Shown here: piece after piece, positions 18,899 to 27,466 of the stretch | Layout of the letters: each line of letters starts with the position of its first letter | How positions within the stretch are numbered: position 1 is the first letter of the stretch | Origin: Jaenimonas drosophilae | Taxonomy: Eukaryota > Euglenozoa > Kinetoplastea > Trypanosomatida > Trypanosomatidae | NCBI GenBank assembly: GCA_030849065.1 | Contig: JASAON010001502.1 | Span: 1 to 42,392, forward strand | Direction: 5' to 3' | Length of the DNA stretch: 42,392 bases | Program-made: the position numbers and the translations under genes | Notes under the pieces: generated by a model | Seen by the model: the letters and a program-made list of their open reading frames with translations, nothing else | What the model was told of the DNA's origin: nothing | Databases searched by the model: none

Positions 18899-19225
18899 CT
18901 ACTTGGAGAGGCGGTCAGATACAGAGATGCTGTTTGCCCCGAGGCCTGCGTTGGAGTTGGTGATGGAGCTCATCTCCTCATCATCCTCATCCATATCCCT
19001 ATTGGCGTCGCGCTCAAGGTCCTCGGAGCGCTCATCCTCATCCGATTCATAATCCACCTTCGCGTACATTTGGTTGTTTGAACGTGCCAAGAGCACCAAC
19101 ACCGCGAGAAGAACGCATGCGGCAATGCTGAGAACGATGATGGCGATGATATCGCCCGTGTGGCTATCCGTCATACTGGATGCGTAGCTAACAACTCCAA
19201 CGTGTGCTACTGTGTTGGAAGACAT
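18899..19225 (-). CDS. Small acidic single-pass membrane protein
   Basis: Not recognised. The protein has 108 residues: a short N-terminal segment (1-24), one hydrophobic helix (about 25-47, IIAIIVLSIAACVLLAVLVL), then a very acidic tail (Asp/Glu-rich at 57-85) ending in a Ser/Asn-rich stretch. There is no cleavable signal peptide, so a type III or tail-exposed single-pass topology is likely. ATG 19225 is the first ATG after a 361-base stretch (19226-19586) without any on the transcribed strand, which supports this start. A second in-frame Met is at 19174. The long hydrophobic and His/Thr-rich upstream extension of the frame is untranslated CA/CCCA repeat sequence. Confidence 0.65.
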   Translation of the reverse strand: MSSNTVAHVGVVSYASSMTDSHTGDIIAIIVLSIAACVLLAVLVLLARSNNQMYAKVDYESDEDERSEDLERDANRDMDEDDEEMSSITNSNAGLGANSISVSDRLSK

Positions 19226-19771
19226 GATGATGTACAAAGGGGTAAACGTCAACGACACGTGGAGGTGAGGTTGAATAAATGAAAAAAAAAAAAGTAGAAG
19301 AGAATCACAAGGAAAGAGAGAAGAAGAAGAAGAAAGATGATGATAACCACTAACTCTGTTGGAGCACTTGGGTATGTGGGTTTGGGTGGGTTGATAGTGT
19401 TGTGAACGAGTTGTGTGTGGGTGTGTGTGTGGGTGGGTGGGTGTGTGTGGGTGTGTGTGTTGTGATGGTAGAGAGCTTGTGTGAGTGGTAGAGAGAGCTG
19501 CTCCACAAAACAAAAGTGAGCAGGATGCTCTCTTTGTTGTGTGAGGTGGCAGAGGGAGAGAGGGGAGGAGCACGGTTGATCGGGTAGCATCCTAACCCCT
19601 CCCATGCGGAAGAGGCACCACACACACACACACACAAGCAAAACAAAAGAAAACAACAGAGTGAAACGATGAAGACGATACGGCAGATATCCATCCTTCT
19701 ATGGTCTGACAACACGCATGTGCATGATCATGATCTTCTACCCGTTGTTGTTGTTGTTGCTGGCACTAGTC
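19226..19771 (-). other. Leader with CA/CCCA repeats and pyrimidine tracts
   Basis: ATG-free on the transcribed strand to 19586. It holds a long purine-rich run on the plus strand (19271-19336, pyrimidine on the transcribed strand), a GT/GGGT repeat at 19409-19462, a second tract at 19552-19569 and an AC run at 19619-19636. Candidate acceptor AGs sit at 19533-19528. No gene seen. Confidence 0.5.
19409..19462. repeat. GT/GGGT simple repeat
   Basis: Imperfect GTGTGTGG/GGGT array, read as CA/CCCAC on the transcribed strand, inside the presumed 5' leader of the small membrane-protein gene. Confidence 0.85.
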
Positions 19772-22327
19772 CTACACGGCAGTAGTAGCAGCGGGCCCCT
19801 CCTGCAAGCTTGGTGGGAGCGGCTCTCCATCCATCACCCTAGCCACCCCAACACCCGCGCCACCATCACTCATCGGTGAGTGGAGCTCATCTACTACGTT
19901 TGCTGCTGGCGCGGCTGCTGATGATGGTGGCTGCTCTCGCTCAAGAAGATCTTCGCGATTGGGAAAAAACAATTCCGTCAATCGGGCGAAGGAGGTGGCT
20001 CGGCCGCCGGCACAGGCAGCCTCCAGATCGCGCTGCAGAGATGGGTTGAGCAGGGGCGCGTGGCGGCGGAAGGCTACGAGACTCTGATACAAATCCAACA
20101 CACAACGCACCACAAATTCCTCCTGCGGCTTCTGCCGCTCGTACTCTGCCATCACTGCCTCGGGCGCGACGAGCAAGCCGCTCAGCCGCTCGGGGAGGCA
20201 GGTGGGATCCATCTCTCCGCCCTGCAGCTCCTGAAGGCCTTGGAGGAGCTCCACGCTCACCTTCGCGGCGGAGCACCGCTGAATGGCCGGCTCGAGCTTG
20301 CTCAGCTGGCTGGCGGCTGATGCCGCGCGGATATCCTCGTCGAGGTGCAATGCCCGAGAATCCGCCGCCACCTGCTGAAGCTGCCGCCGCACTGCGAGGA
20401 GTGCTGTGATGGAGTCGCTGGTGAAGATGATCTCCTTCTCCATCACCTCAATCAGCAACACCGTTCCTAAAAACTCCGAGGCGAAGGCGTACTTGGCCGC
20501 GGGCAGCGCCACATCGGGTATGCCCGGTACGAGCGGAATGAGCCACTGATGTACCTCTACACTACTCAAGACCACCTCACTCCGCGCGATGAGCCGCGAG
20601 AGGGCGTGGGCGGAATCGGTGGCGCTCAGATAGGGATCGATGGAGGCAACACGGGCATAGAGTGGGAGTGCGGTGAGCCGCACAGTCTTCACCTGCGCCG
20701 TGCGTGGGGCGGGAAGGGCGTACAGAGTGATGGAGATGGTATCGGGGCATCCTTCCACGGCGCGGAGGTACACCTCCATGCGGCGGCCGCCCGTGGTGCC
20801 GCTCTCTTGGATGGGCCGGGCGAGGATGAGAGCCTTCGTGGTGGATGAGCTCACCGCCTCCAGGGGCTGGGTGGAGATGGTGGTGGATTCTGTGCCATGT
20901 GCATCGAGGGCCACCGCGCTGCGAATGACGGCGTACTCCAACGCCACATCTGAATCAATGGTGAGGGAGAGCATCGCGCGGCCAGCTAATGCGTGCAGCG
21001 ATACCTGCGCCGTGAAGGTGCTCGCCACCGCCACAACGGGGCACTGTTTCTGCGCTGCACCAGTCAAGCGGGCCAGCTCCGCGGCCTGTTGGGTGATGGC
21101 ATCCTTCAGCTGATGAATATCCCGCTCCGCATCCTCGCGCTGTGCGGCTAGCAGCTCACGCTGGCTCGGTTGGGAAGGCTCCACCCCACCCGCCACACGT
21201 AGCGTGGCCGCCCCTTCCATCGCCACAATCGATGGCGCCGCTCCCGCGCCCGCACCCGCACCCGCACCTTCTTGCTCTGCAAGCCAGAAGGATATCAGTT
21301 GGCCGCTAAAGAGGTGAATGAGCAGCTCAGGCTGCTCAGGGCCCTGGCACACCACACCACCCACAACACTCATGATGCGCTCCTGAACGTTGATGTAGAA
21401 GAGGAGCTCCAAATGCACCTCCGCACCGGGACCACCATCCCCCACCACTTCCGAAAAAATGCGCAAGCTGCCATCTTCATAACCCGCCACGATCTCCTCC
21501 TTCTTATCCGCATTCACATCAAAGGTGGTGAGGCAGGTGATGGGGCTCGGGTGGGAGTGCGGGGAGGTGGGCGAGGTTGCCCCGCCACCACTGTGGCCCA
21601 TCATGTGTGTGCAGGTACGCTTGAGCACACCTTGCTCATGCACGTTGAAGATGCCAATGGATCCTGCCTGGGTGCCGTAAATGAGGCGGTACCTCTCCGC
21701 CTGAAAAAAGAGCGCCGTAACTGCCGCCTCACATCCAACCTCCGCCTCCAACTTGTTGTGAATGAGCAGGCGGATGGTGCGGTCGTTGCAGCCAATGAAG
21801 CACAGATAATCGCTCACACCACGATCGCTCGGCTGCTGCTGCAAGGTGCGCCAACACGGAAACACCACCATGGATAAGATGCGATCCGGTGCCATGTAGA
21901 AGCCCACCTCCTTCATCTCCTTCATGGTGGTCATCATAAAATCCCCGGCAACAAAAATAAATGGAGTGAAGATGGCAATGCTGTGCAACTTCTCCGTGGC
22001 GTTGGTATCCACGGAGAAGAAGTGGCGGCCCTTGCGTGAGTAGGCATCCAGCACACTCCCGCGGAGGATGAAGAGCTGGTCGGAGAAGAGGGTGGCGCAG
22101 CTAACCGGGGGCTTCGTCTGTGTTGGATCATTTGGATCCACCGTGGAGAAGGCCGGCACCCGCTCCAGGCGCTTCCCAATTGAAAACACCTCCACGTGGC
22201 CGGAGCTATCACCCATCGCAACACGCTGTTTCCCCTTCTTCGTCGCTGGGTACATGAGCAAGCAGCCACGAGAGGTCGTGGAGGAGCCCGCTAAGTCGCG
22301 GCGCTGAAGATTTAGCGGTCGCGGCAT
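19772..22327 (-). CDS. BBS7: BBS7, BBSome subunit
   Basis: Subunit of the BBSome, the coat-like complex that moves membrane proteins in and out of cilia. The protein has 851 residues. An N-terminal beta-propeller covers about 1-370, with the BBS7-like strand RKGRHFFSVDTNATEKLHSI (human has a KRGKQFLSFETNLTES block). A coiled coil follows near 385-430 (AAQREDAERDIHQLKDAI), then a GAE/ear-like beta region and a C-terminal platform and helices. The block LSATDSAHALSRLIARSEVV with SSVEVHQWLIPLVPGIP matches the BBS7 region before the platform and separates it from BBS2. Longer than human BBS7 (about 715) through Gly/Ala/Pro-rich loops and a C-terminal extension. ATG 22327 is the first below the acceptor at 22347-22346. 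Confidence 0.85.
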   Translation of the reverse strand: MPRPLNLQRRDLAGSSTTSRGCLLMYPATKKGKQRVAMGDSSGHVEVFSIGKRLERVPAFSTVDPNDPTQTKPPVSCATLFSDQLFILRGSVLDAYSRKGRHFFSVDTNATEKLHSIAIFTPFIFVAGDFMMTTMKEMKEVGFYMAPDRILSMVVFPCWRTLQQQPSDRGVSDYLCFIGCNDRTIRLLIHNKLEAEVGCEAAVTALFFQAERYRLIYGTQAGSIGIFNVHEQGVLKRTCTHMMGHSGGGATSPTSPHSHPSPITCLTTFDVNADKKEEIVAGYEDGSLRIFSEVVGDGGPGAEVHLELLFYINVQERIMSVVGGVVCQGPEQPELLIHLFSGQLISFWLAEQEGAGAGAGAGAAPSIVAMEGAATLRVAGGVEPSQPSQRELLAAQREDAERDIHQLKDAITQQAAELARLTGAAQKQCPVVAVASTFTAQVSLHALAGRAMLSLTIDSDVALEYAVIRSAVALDAHGTESTTISTQPLEAVSSSTTKALILARPIQESGTTGGRRMEVYLRAVEGCPDTISITLYALPAPRTAQVKTVRLTALPLYARVASIDPYLSATDSAHALSRLIARSEVVLSSVEVHQWLIPLVPGIPDVALPAAKYAFASEFLGTVLLIEVMEKEIIFTSDSITALLAVRRQLQQVAADSRALHLDEDIRAASAASQLSKLEPAIQRCSAAKVSVELLQGLQELQGGEMDPTCLPERLSGLLVAPEAVMAEYERQKPQEEFVVRCVLDLYQSLVAFRRHAPLLNPSLQRDLEAACAGGRATSFARLTELFFPNREDLLEREQPPSSAAAPAANVVDELHSPMSDGGAGVGVARVMDGEPLPPSLQEGPAATTAV

Positions 22328-22668
22328 CGTAAGTGTGTACGGCTGCTTCCAAAATGAAAAAAAAAATGAGAAAGAGAAGAAGCATGGCAACCGTGATGAT
22401 GAAGATGGTGATGATGTCTGAGCACACACATGCCACCACATTTGAGGTTCATTAAATGGTAGGATCAGCCACCACCACAGGTGCGGATGCTCTTCTTCCG
22501 ATATTAGGTGCTGCTAGAATGCGCCACCACAACACCACTCATTCCTTGGCTATCTCTGTGAGTCATCGGCGTACCCCACAAACCAGCACACACCCCACCA
22601 CGCCATCCCCACAGTGCGTGTGTGTGTGTGCGTGTGTGTTGGATGGAGTAGCAGCCCATGCATGAGCA
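22328..22668 (-). other. Spacer with GT repeat, no gene seen
   Basis: The leader of BBS7 (18 bases) and its T-rich tract lie at the left end. A GT run lies at 22617-22639. The remainder is presumed 3' untranslated sequence of the EF-Ts gene. Confidence 0.5.
22346..22382 (-). promoter_or_regulatory. Candidate SL trans-splice acceptor (BBS7)
   Basis: T/C-rich tract at 22382-22351 on the transcribed strand, then AG at 22347-22346, giving an 18-base leader. The nearest upstream ATG lies just beyond the tract. Confidence 0.55.
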
Positions 22669-23505
22669 CTACTTGCTGCGATTGGGAATGACGGGAGCCA
22701 TGTGCTCCACCGGCTCCTTGCCAAACTCCAGCACAAGACTGCTGCTGAAACGGAGGTTGTGGCGCTTGAGCCACTTTCCCACAGTTTCTTCCGAGGATCC
22801 GAAGAACTCCTGGTGGGTGTAGCTGCCCTCCGCCCCGCTCGTGGCAACAAAGTGGCGCGCCGCGGAGGTGAGGACCTCGCGCTCCACCTCTGCCTCGGCG
22901 GTGTGGCGGCTGAGGGCCACCAACCCCACAATGCGGCCAACATCCTCCGTATCAAGGCTGCCGTGGGTGTAGGCACCAATAGAAAGATGATCGCACATGT
23001 GCGGAGCAACTTTGAGTGGCGTAACGTTGCCGATGCGCATGTTCTCGCCCAACACCGCAATGGCGGCCTGGAGATCCGCGGCGCACTCCTCCGTCAGCGC
23101 CCGGGTGGCCTCGGCGGGGTCGGCCAACAGGCTCCCGCCACTGGCATCCAGCATCGCGCGGAGCTTCGCCTGCACACCAACGCAGGTGCGCTGGAAGTGG
23201 CTGTTGCGGGCGGCAAAATCCGTCTCGCTGCACATGGTGATGATGGCCGCCCCGCTCGCCGGTGTAGATCCGCGGCAGCACACCACAAATCCATGTTCGG
23301 TGATGCGATTGCCCTTCTTCATGGCGCGCGCGGCACCCTTCTTGCGCAGCAACGCAACCGCCGCATCCATATCACCGGCTGATTCTCGCAAGGCAGACGT
23401 GCAGTCGCTGATGGGTGCCTCGGTGCGGTAGCGCAGCGTCTTGACGAGCTCCATGAAGGCCTTCTTGTCCGTGGGCAAGCAACGAAGCATACACGTCCTC
23501 CACAT
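22669..23505 (-). CDS. Mitochondrial elongation factor Ts
   Basis: Guanine-nucleotide exchange factor for mitochondrial EF-Tu. The protein has 278 residues. Residues about 12-55 are the N-terminal UBA-like helix bundle (MELVKTLRYRTEAPISDCTS), which in the family contacts EF-Tu. The key motif SETDFAARN is at 93-101 (family consensus TDFVARN). The C-terminal dimerisation/core subdomains follow, including the typical IGAYTHGS block near 200 and a conserved QEFFGSSEETVGKWL stretch. Only a very short presequence (MWRTCMLRCL) precedes the fold. ATG 23505 is the first on the transcribed strand below the AG at 23593-23592; the upstream frame opens on untranslated CA-repeat sequence. The mitochondrial site is inferred from the host being a eukaryote without a plastid. 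Confidence 0.9.
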   Translation of the reverse strand: MWRTCMLRCLPTDKKAFMELVKTLRYRTEAPISDCTSALRESAGDMDAAVALLRKKGAARAMKKGNRITEHGFVVCCRGSTPASGAAIITMCSETDFAARNSHFQRTCVGVQAKLRAMLDASGGSLLADPAEATRALTEECAADLQAAIAVLGENMRIGNVTPLKVAPHMCDHLSIGAYTHGSLDTEDVGRIVGLVALSRHTAEAEVEREVLTSAARHFVATSGAEGSYTHQEFFGSSEETVGKWLKRHNLRFSSSLVLEFGKEPVEHMAPVIPNRSK

Positions 23506-23520
23506 GGTGGTGATGATGAT

Positions 23521-23542
23521 GTGAGTGTGTGTGTGTGTGTGT
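23521..23542. repeat. (GT)n microsatellite in EF-Ts leader
   Basis: GT run, read as CA on the transcribed strand, 16 bases upstream of the EF-Ts start codon and inside its predicted 5' leader. Confidence 0.9.
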
Positions 23543-23591
23543 GAAGAGAATATATGATGGTCGTTAGCTGGATTGGAGAGAACACGATGCG

Positions 23592-23657
23592 CTACACATG
23601 AAGCAAGGAGTGTTGTGCGTGTAGGAGAGAAGAATGAAGAAGGAAGAAGGAAGGAGG
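23592..23657 (-). promoter_or_regulatory. Candidate SL trans-splice acceptor (EF-Ts)
   Basis: Pyrimidine tract at 23657-23621 on the transcribed strand, first AG after it at 23593-23592. The resulting leader of about 86 bases has no ATG and contains the CA repeat; the next ATG upstream is at 23599-23597. Confidence 0.5.
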
Positions 23658-23789
23658 CACATTTACACAATAGCAGCTGTCTTGTGTTGCAACACGAGCA
23701 ACGCTCCTCGTTGGTGTTTCTGTTGTTGTTGTTTGGGGGCTGTAAATGTACATGCGATGAGGCTCGCACACCAACACCAACCTCGCCAC

Positions 23790-24575
23790 CTACACCCGCC
23801 CAGTGGATTGGCTGCTGTGGTAGATGGATGGAAGGATAGAGGAGTTGTTGTGTGGTGTGGGAGCCTCCAGCAGCAGTCGCGAGCGCTCAGACACATCGGT
23901 GTGTTGCAATGAGTTTCCCAACACGGCAGAGCTGCCAAGATTCCTCACTGATCCCCACAAACTATCCGTGTTGAGCTGGCTGCTCGTGCCCAGGCCCATG
24001 GAGCTCTCCAGGTGAGACTCCGCATCCTCCACCACCTCACGGCCAACGTTGCGGCGATCTGCCGGAATCCGGAAGGTGCCCTCCGCGCTGTACTTGGCCT
24101 TGTAGTAGAGCTTCTCTGCCTCTATTGGGCCGTAGAGATTCTCGGTGAGGAGCTCCGTCCAGCTGCAGATGGGAAAGCCGCGCTCAGCCCATTCATCATA
24201 ACTCATGCGTGGATGTATCGGCCGATCATGTTGGCTGAGATCGGTGGTGGCCTCGGTGCGTGAGGTATCAAGTGTCTGCGGCGGAGAGGAGCGGCTGTCG
24301 GTGGGGGATGTAGCTCCTCCGCCACGAACGTTGGTCATGGCCACGCACCGCGTCTTGTGCTCATCGAGGAGGTCGGGCTCATCACGGTAGTGGTGCATGC
24401 GCCTGGCAACATCCGCGGTGGTGAGGGGCATCAGCTGGGCCTTGCGCTTCGCCGTTTCTTGATGAATGCGCGCGTTGTGGCGGCGATCCTGCACAGAAAA
24501 CTGTGCGTGAAAAAATCTCGACGACTCACCGCTCGTGCGCTTGTTGCGCCGTCTTCCTGGTGAAGGAGATGGCAT
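23790..24575 (-). CDS. Hypothetical protein, no recognised domain
   Basis: Not recognised. The protein has 261 residues. The N-terminus is basic (SPGRRRNKRTSGESSRFF) and followed by a helical, charged stretch (DRRHNARIHQETAKRKAQLM). A Ser/Thr/Pro-rich linker (about 85-120) leads to the most ordered-looking part, about 122-180, with aromatic residues (MSYDEWAERGFPICSWTELL; YYKAKYSAEGTFRIPADRRN). The C-terminus is Ser/Asn-rich and probably disordered. There are no membrane helices or signal peptide. ATG 24575 is the first after the ATG-free stretch 24576-24799. The hydrophobic extension seen if the frame is read further upstream is untranslated. Confidence 0.65.
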   Translation of the reverse strand: MPSPSPGRRRNKRTSGESSRFFHAQFSVQDRRHNARIHQETAKRKAQLMPLTTADVARRMHHYRDEPDLLDEHKTRCVAMTNVRGGGATSPTDSRSSPPQTLDTSRTEATTDLSQHDRPIHPRMSYDEWAERGFPICSWTELLTENLYGPIEAEKLYYKAKYSAEGTFRIPADRRNVGREVVEDAESHLESSMGLGTSSQLNTDSLWGSVRNLGSSAVLGNSLQHTDVSERSRLLLEAPTPHNNSSILPSIYHSSQSTGRV

Positions 24576-24899
24576 CACTACAACAACAACAACAAAAAAA
24601 AACTTGGTGTGTTGTGGCGATGTACAGGTGGAAGGAGGTACGAGGGGGGGCGTACTCCTCCCCCGATGATGTTGGCTTGGAAGTGTTGCCTCGCCGCAGG
24701 AAGAGGCAAGCGCCAAACAAACTACGCTACAACAGTACAAGACGGTGATGAAGAAGAAGAAGAGGTGCGGAGTGAGTTTGCGCACACACACACACTAACA
24801 TGAATAAACGGCATCCACGCAACAAGATAAGACGTGTATTGATGTGATGGCACATGGCCGAGGTAAGATGGATGCGATAGCGCCACCTCACCTTCACCA
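24576..24899 (-). other. Spacer, ATG-free leader, no gene seen
   Basis: No ATG on the transcribed strand from 24576 to 24799. A (CAA)n/A-run lies at 24581-24603 on the plus strand and a purine-rich tract at 24744-24766; a short AC run is at 24781-24795. The rest is presumed PEX7 3' untranslated sequence. Confidence 0.5.
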
Positions 24900-25991
24900 C
24901 TACGCTGTGGGCAGTGGCATCTGAGGAGGCGGGAGGCCCGGAAGCACCGTGGTACGCGGGCGCAGCACACGTGGCGGAGGAACAGCAGCGGGAAGGGGCT
25001 GAGGTGGGGAGGCCGTTGGTGGTTGGCCCACCGTGAGGAGGAAGGCCTGCCCATCAAAGCTGGTGGTGGTCAACGTGTTCGGTGTGGCGTGAGACCATTC
25101 CAGCCCCACCACAAACTCACGATGATGCTGATAGCGGCCAACGAGCGGGCGTTGTGGCTGATTGAGATCCCACACGCACACCGCCATGTCGTAGCCGCTG
25201 CTCGCCAACATGGTGCGTGAGTGCGGGGCAAAGCGCACGCGGCGGCAGGCCTGCTCATGCCCGGGCAGCGAGGCGAGAGGCTGGGCAGGCTTGCGGGCAT
25301 CCCAGAGGCGTACGGTGCGATCAACGCCACCCGTGGCGAAGATGTTTGGATCATGTTTGTTGAAATCCACCGACAACACGATTTGGTTTTGATGCGCAAG
25401 CTGCGTCAGAACAGAACGTTGCGGGTTGCGCACATCCCACAACTTCCACGTGCCATCTCCACTGCAGGAGAGGATCGATGTCGGGCTACGCGCTGTGTTG
25501 GCCACCTCATAAACCTCCTTCAGGTGCTCCCGCATCGTGGCGATGGATGCCTGCGGTCGTGCTGCGCTGTACATCTTGATGGTGGTATCCCAGCTTCCGG
25601 AAAAGAATTCCGAGCGTGTGGCGGAGTTCCACGCCACCGACGCCACCTCCGCCTGATGCTCCGCTAGATGCATCATAGGAGCCACACCATTCTGATTTAC
25701 GGATTGTGGTACGTTGTACAGCTTCACACCATCTCCGCAGCCCACCACAACAATGTTGGCATCCATCTCACTGAAGCACGCATCGAAAGCTCCATCGGCG
25801 GTACCCCAGCAGCCGACGAGAGGCATCGGAGCTCCGCCACCCACTCCGGGCGGGGCGTTGATGATATACACCTTACCTGATCCCGCAACACCAAAGTGTT
25901 GGGCAGCGGTGATGAGGAGCTGCGATGGCTGCCATGGATTGGACCGAACGCTGTGGCCCGCAAAGCCTGGGTGAAGGGTGAAGGATGGCAT
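24900..25991 (-). CDS. PEX7: PEX7, peroxisomal/glycosomal PTS2 import receptor
   Basis: Cytosolic receptor that carries PTS2-bearing enzymes into peroxisomes, which in kinetoplastids are glycosomes. The protein is a 363-residue WD40 propeller. The N-terminus FAGHSVRSNPWQPSQLLITA and AQHFGVAGSGKVYII (residues 10-44) matches PEX7 (AQHYGIAG... in human). WD repeats follow at about 67-95, 110-142, 155-187, 200-231, 244-276 and 288-322, with clear WD/WDxR signatures (KLWDVRNP, RLWDARKP, CVWDLNQP). The C-terminal 40 residues are a Pro-rich tail beyond the propeller. ATG 25991 is the first on the transcribed strand after a 156-base ATG-free leader; upstream in-frame codons lack an ATG-supported start and include CA-repeat sequence. 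Confidence 0.93.
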   Translation of the reverse strand: MPSFTLHPGFAGHSVRSNPWQPSQLLITAAQHFGVAGSGKVYIINAPPGVGGGAPMPLVGCWGTADGAFDACFSEMDANIVVVGCGDGVKLYNVPQSVNQNGVAPMMHLAEHQAEVASVAWNSATRSEFFSGSWDTTIKMYSAARPQASIATMREHLKEVYEVANTARSPTSILSCSGDGTWKLWDVRNPQRSVLTQLAHQNQIVLSVDFNKHDPNIFATGGVDRTVRLWDARKPAQPLASLPGHEQACRRVRFAPHSRTMLASSGYDMAVCVWDLNQPQRPLVGRYQHHREFVVGLEWSHATPNTLTTTSFDGQAFLLTVGQPPTASPPQPLPAAVPPPRVLRPRTTVLPGLPPPQMPLPTA

Positions 25992-26075
25992 CGTGGAACG
26001 GTGCACGCGTTGTGGTTGGTGAAAAGAGATGTGTGCGTATTGGTATGTGCGTGTTGGTAGGTGTGTTTTCGCGTG

Positions 26076-26094
26076 AGTGTGTGTGTGTGTGTGT
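26076..26094. repeat. (GT)n microsatellite in PEX7 leader
   Basis: GT run, read as CA on the transcribed strand, inside the predicted PEX7 5' leader. Confidence 0.9.
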
Positions 26095-26146
26095 GACGAT
26101 GGCAACGATATCCACCGCACGTGTCAGTGGTGTGTGTTATGAGTAG

Positions 26147-26164
26147 CTAGGAAGAAAAAAAAAA
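26147..26164 (-). promoter_or_regulatory. Candidate SL trans-splice acceptor (PEX7)
   Basis: T-rich tract at 26164-26151 on the transcribed strand directly followed by AG at 26148-26147. It is the only AG between the tract and the start codon at 25991, so the acceptor choice is unusually clear. Confidence 0.6.
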
Positions 26165-26362
26165 TAGTATGGAATAGCAGAAATATAGAACGCTGTGCCA
26201 ACAACACTACAACACGGCCATCACAGTTCTTCCAATCATCGTCTGACGTACATCACAACGTTACTCGATGGTACAAAAGATGCAGTGAGGTGAAGTCATG
26301 GGTGCAACACGCAGGAGCACAACATTTGGCAGAAGAAGAATACAGGAGGTGTTGTGCGCCAA

Positions 26363-26980
26363 TCATAATCGGCGCAGAAATCCTTCAAGGGTGGATTGGT
26401 GTTGCGGCTCAGTCGGCGCACGCATGGGTGCGGAACGTTTCGGCGGGTGTTGCGCGGTACCAAGCTGGCTGAAGATCTCAACACTGCTGCTGGGGCTCTC
26501 CGATGTGGCATGGCGCTCCTTCGTCGGGGTTGGTGGCGCAACGCTAGAGCGGCCACGTTTGCGTGCGTGTTTGCGGGGAGATGAGCGGCTTGGATGAGGT
26601 GGTGGCGACTGTGATTGGGTGAGCTCCGGATCGGAATCGGAACTCACGCTACACACCTCCGCAGAGGTGCCAGCCATGGAGGAGGTGTGTGGCAGTGATG
26701 TATGCGTTGTGAATGGCTCCACCTTCATCATTGGGCACTCATCCGCATCCTCGAACAGCCATCGTGATGAGGTGCATGAAGGAGGTATTGGGGCCGATGA
26801 TGTTAGGGGAGGCGCCGCAGCTGCGACCGCGCTCTCCGCCTTCACCGTCCAGAGAAGCTGCGGTGGCTTCGTGTTGGCTGATATCCAGCATGGCGGTGTA
26901 TGTGCCTCCAGCTGCTTCAGAAGCTGGCGATAGCGCACAGGTCGAGCAATCCGTGGTTGGTGATGTGGGGTGAGTGGCAT
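26363..26980 (-). CDS. Small basic Ser/Pro-rich protein with C-terminal PIP-box-like motif
   Basis: Not assigned to a family. The protein has 205 residues. Residues 8-55 look ordered (ARPVRYRQLLKQLEAH, then PPQLLWTVK), and the middle and C-terminal parts are Ser/Pro/Thr-rich with a basic patch (SPRKHARKRGRSS). The last 11 residues are QSTLEGFLRRL. This fits the PCNA-binding PIP box (Q-x-x-L/I/M-x-x-F/Y-F/Y), except that the final aromatic is Leu. The ending is like that of yeast Pol32 (QGTLESFFKRK). A PCNA client in DNA replication or repair is a reasonable guess. The start is ATG 26980, the first below an acceptor at 27039-27038. Short length argues against a full POLD3/Pol32. Confidence 0.68.
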   Translation of the reverse strand: MPLTPHHQPRIARPVRYRQLLKQLEAHTPPCWISANTKPPQLLWTVKAESAVAAAAPPLTSSAPIPPSCTSSRWLFEDADECPMMKVEPFTTHTSLPHTSSMAGTSAEVCSVSSDSDPELTQSQSPPPHPSRSSPRKHARKRGRSSVAPPTPTKERHATSESPSSSVEIFSQLGTAQHPPKRSAPMRAPTEPQHQSTLEGFLRRL

Positions 26981-27466
26981 GAATGCGGTGTTGTGCTCCA
27001 CACAACGTCGCGAGTGTTGTGAAGGGGTGAAGATGCTCTATAGGGTAGGAAGAAAAAAAAGAAAGATATTCATTCCATGAAACAGCACACGTGCACACAT
27101 CTCTCGTTGGTTTAGCCACCGCGATGCATCCCGCATCATCCATCCATGTGGGTATTTGTGTTATGATTAACCGTGCTTAGCCTCATCGGCGAGCCCACAT
27201 CATCGAAGGAGAGACGAAAAACTGTGTTGCGTCGCTCATCCTCCTCGCCAAAAAAAAGAACCTCCTTAAGCACGCCATGGCAGCCACACACACACAGCCT
27301 TCAACATGAATTGAAGGATGGCCAACACACTGAAGAAAACCTCTGTGTGTGTGTGTGTGTGTGCTTCGTGTGGTGCCTTGGTGCTGTTTGGGTACCACAG
27401 TGCTCCTTCTTGTCTGTGAGAGGCCCATGGATGTGCCTCCCCCACACTCTCGCACTCCTTCTTATC
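26981..27466 (-). other. Spacer with acceptor and GT repeat, no gene seen
   Basis: A tract at 27067-27047 on the transcribed strand and AG at 27039-27038 give a 57-base leader for the gene at 26980. A GT run lies at 27343-27361. The rest should be the 3' untranslated region of MPP10. Confidence 0.5.

Larger units (their letters stand above)
25992..26362 (-). other. PEX7 leader with CA repeat, and 3' region of next gene
   Basis: The first 156 bases upstream of PEX7 contain no ATG and no AG on the transcribed strand. They include the repeat at 26076-26094. No gene seen in the remainder. Confidence 0.55.

Noticed and set aside
19772..22327. Assignment as BBS2 instead of BBS7
   Set aside because: The propeller strand RKGRHFFSVDTN and the VEVHQWLIPLVPGIP block align with BBS7, not BBS2.
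23506..23769. N-terminal extension of EF-Ts (and similar ones for BBS7, PEX7, the small membrane protein at 19225 and the gene at 24575)
   Set aside because: The extensions begin with codons lying beyond the predicted SL acceptor, encode Cys/His/Thr/Phe-rich sequence from CA repeats and pyrimidine tracts, and lie in ATG-free leaders.
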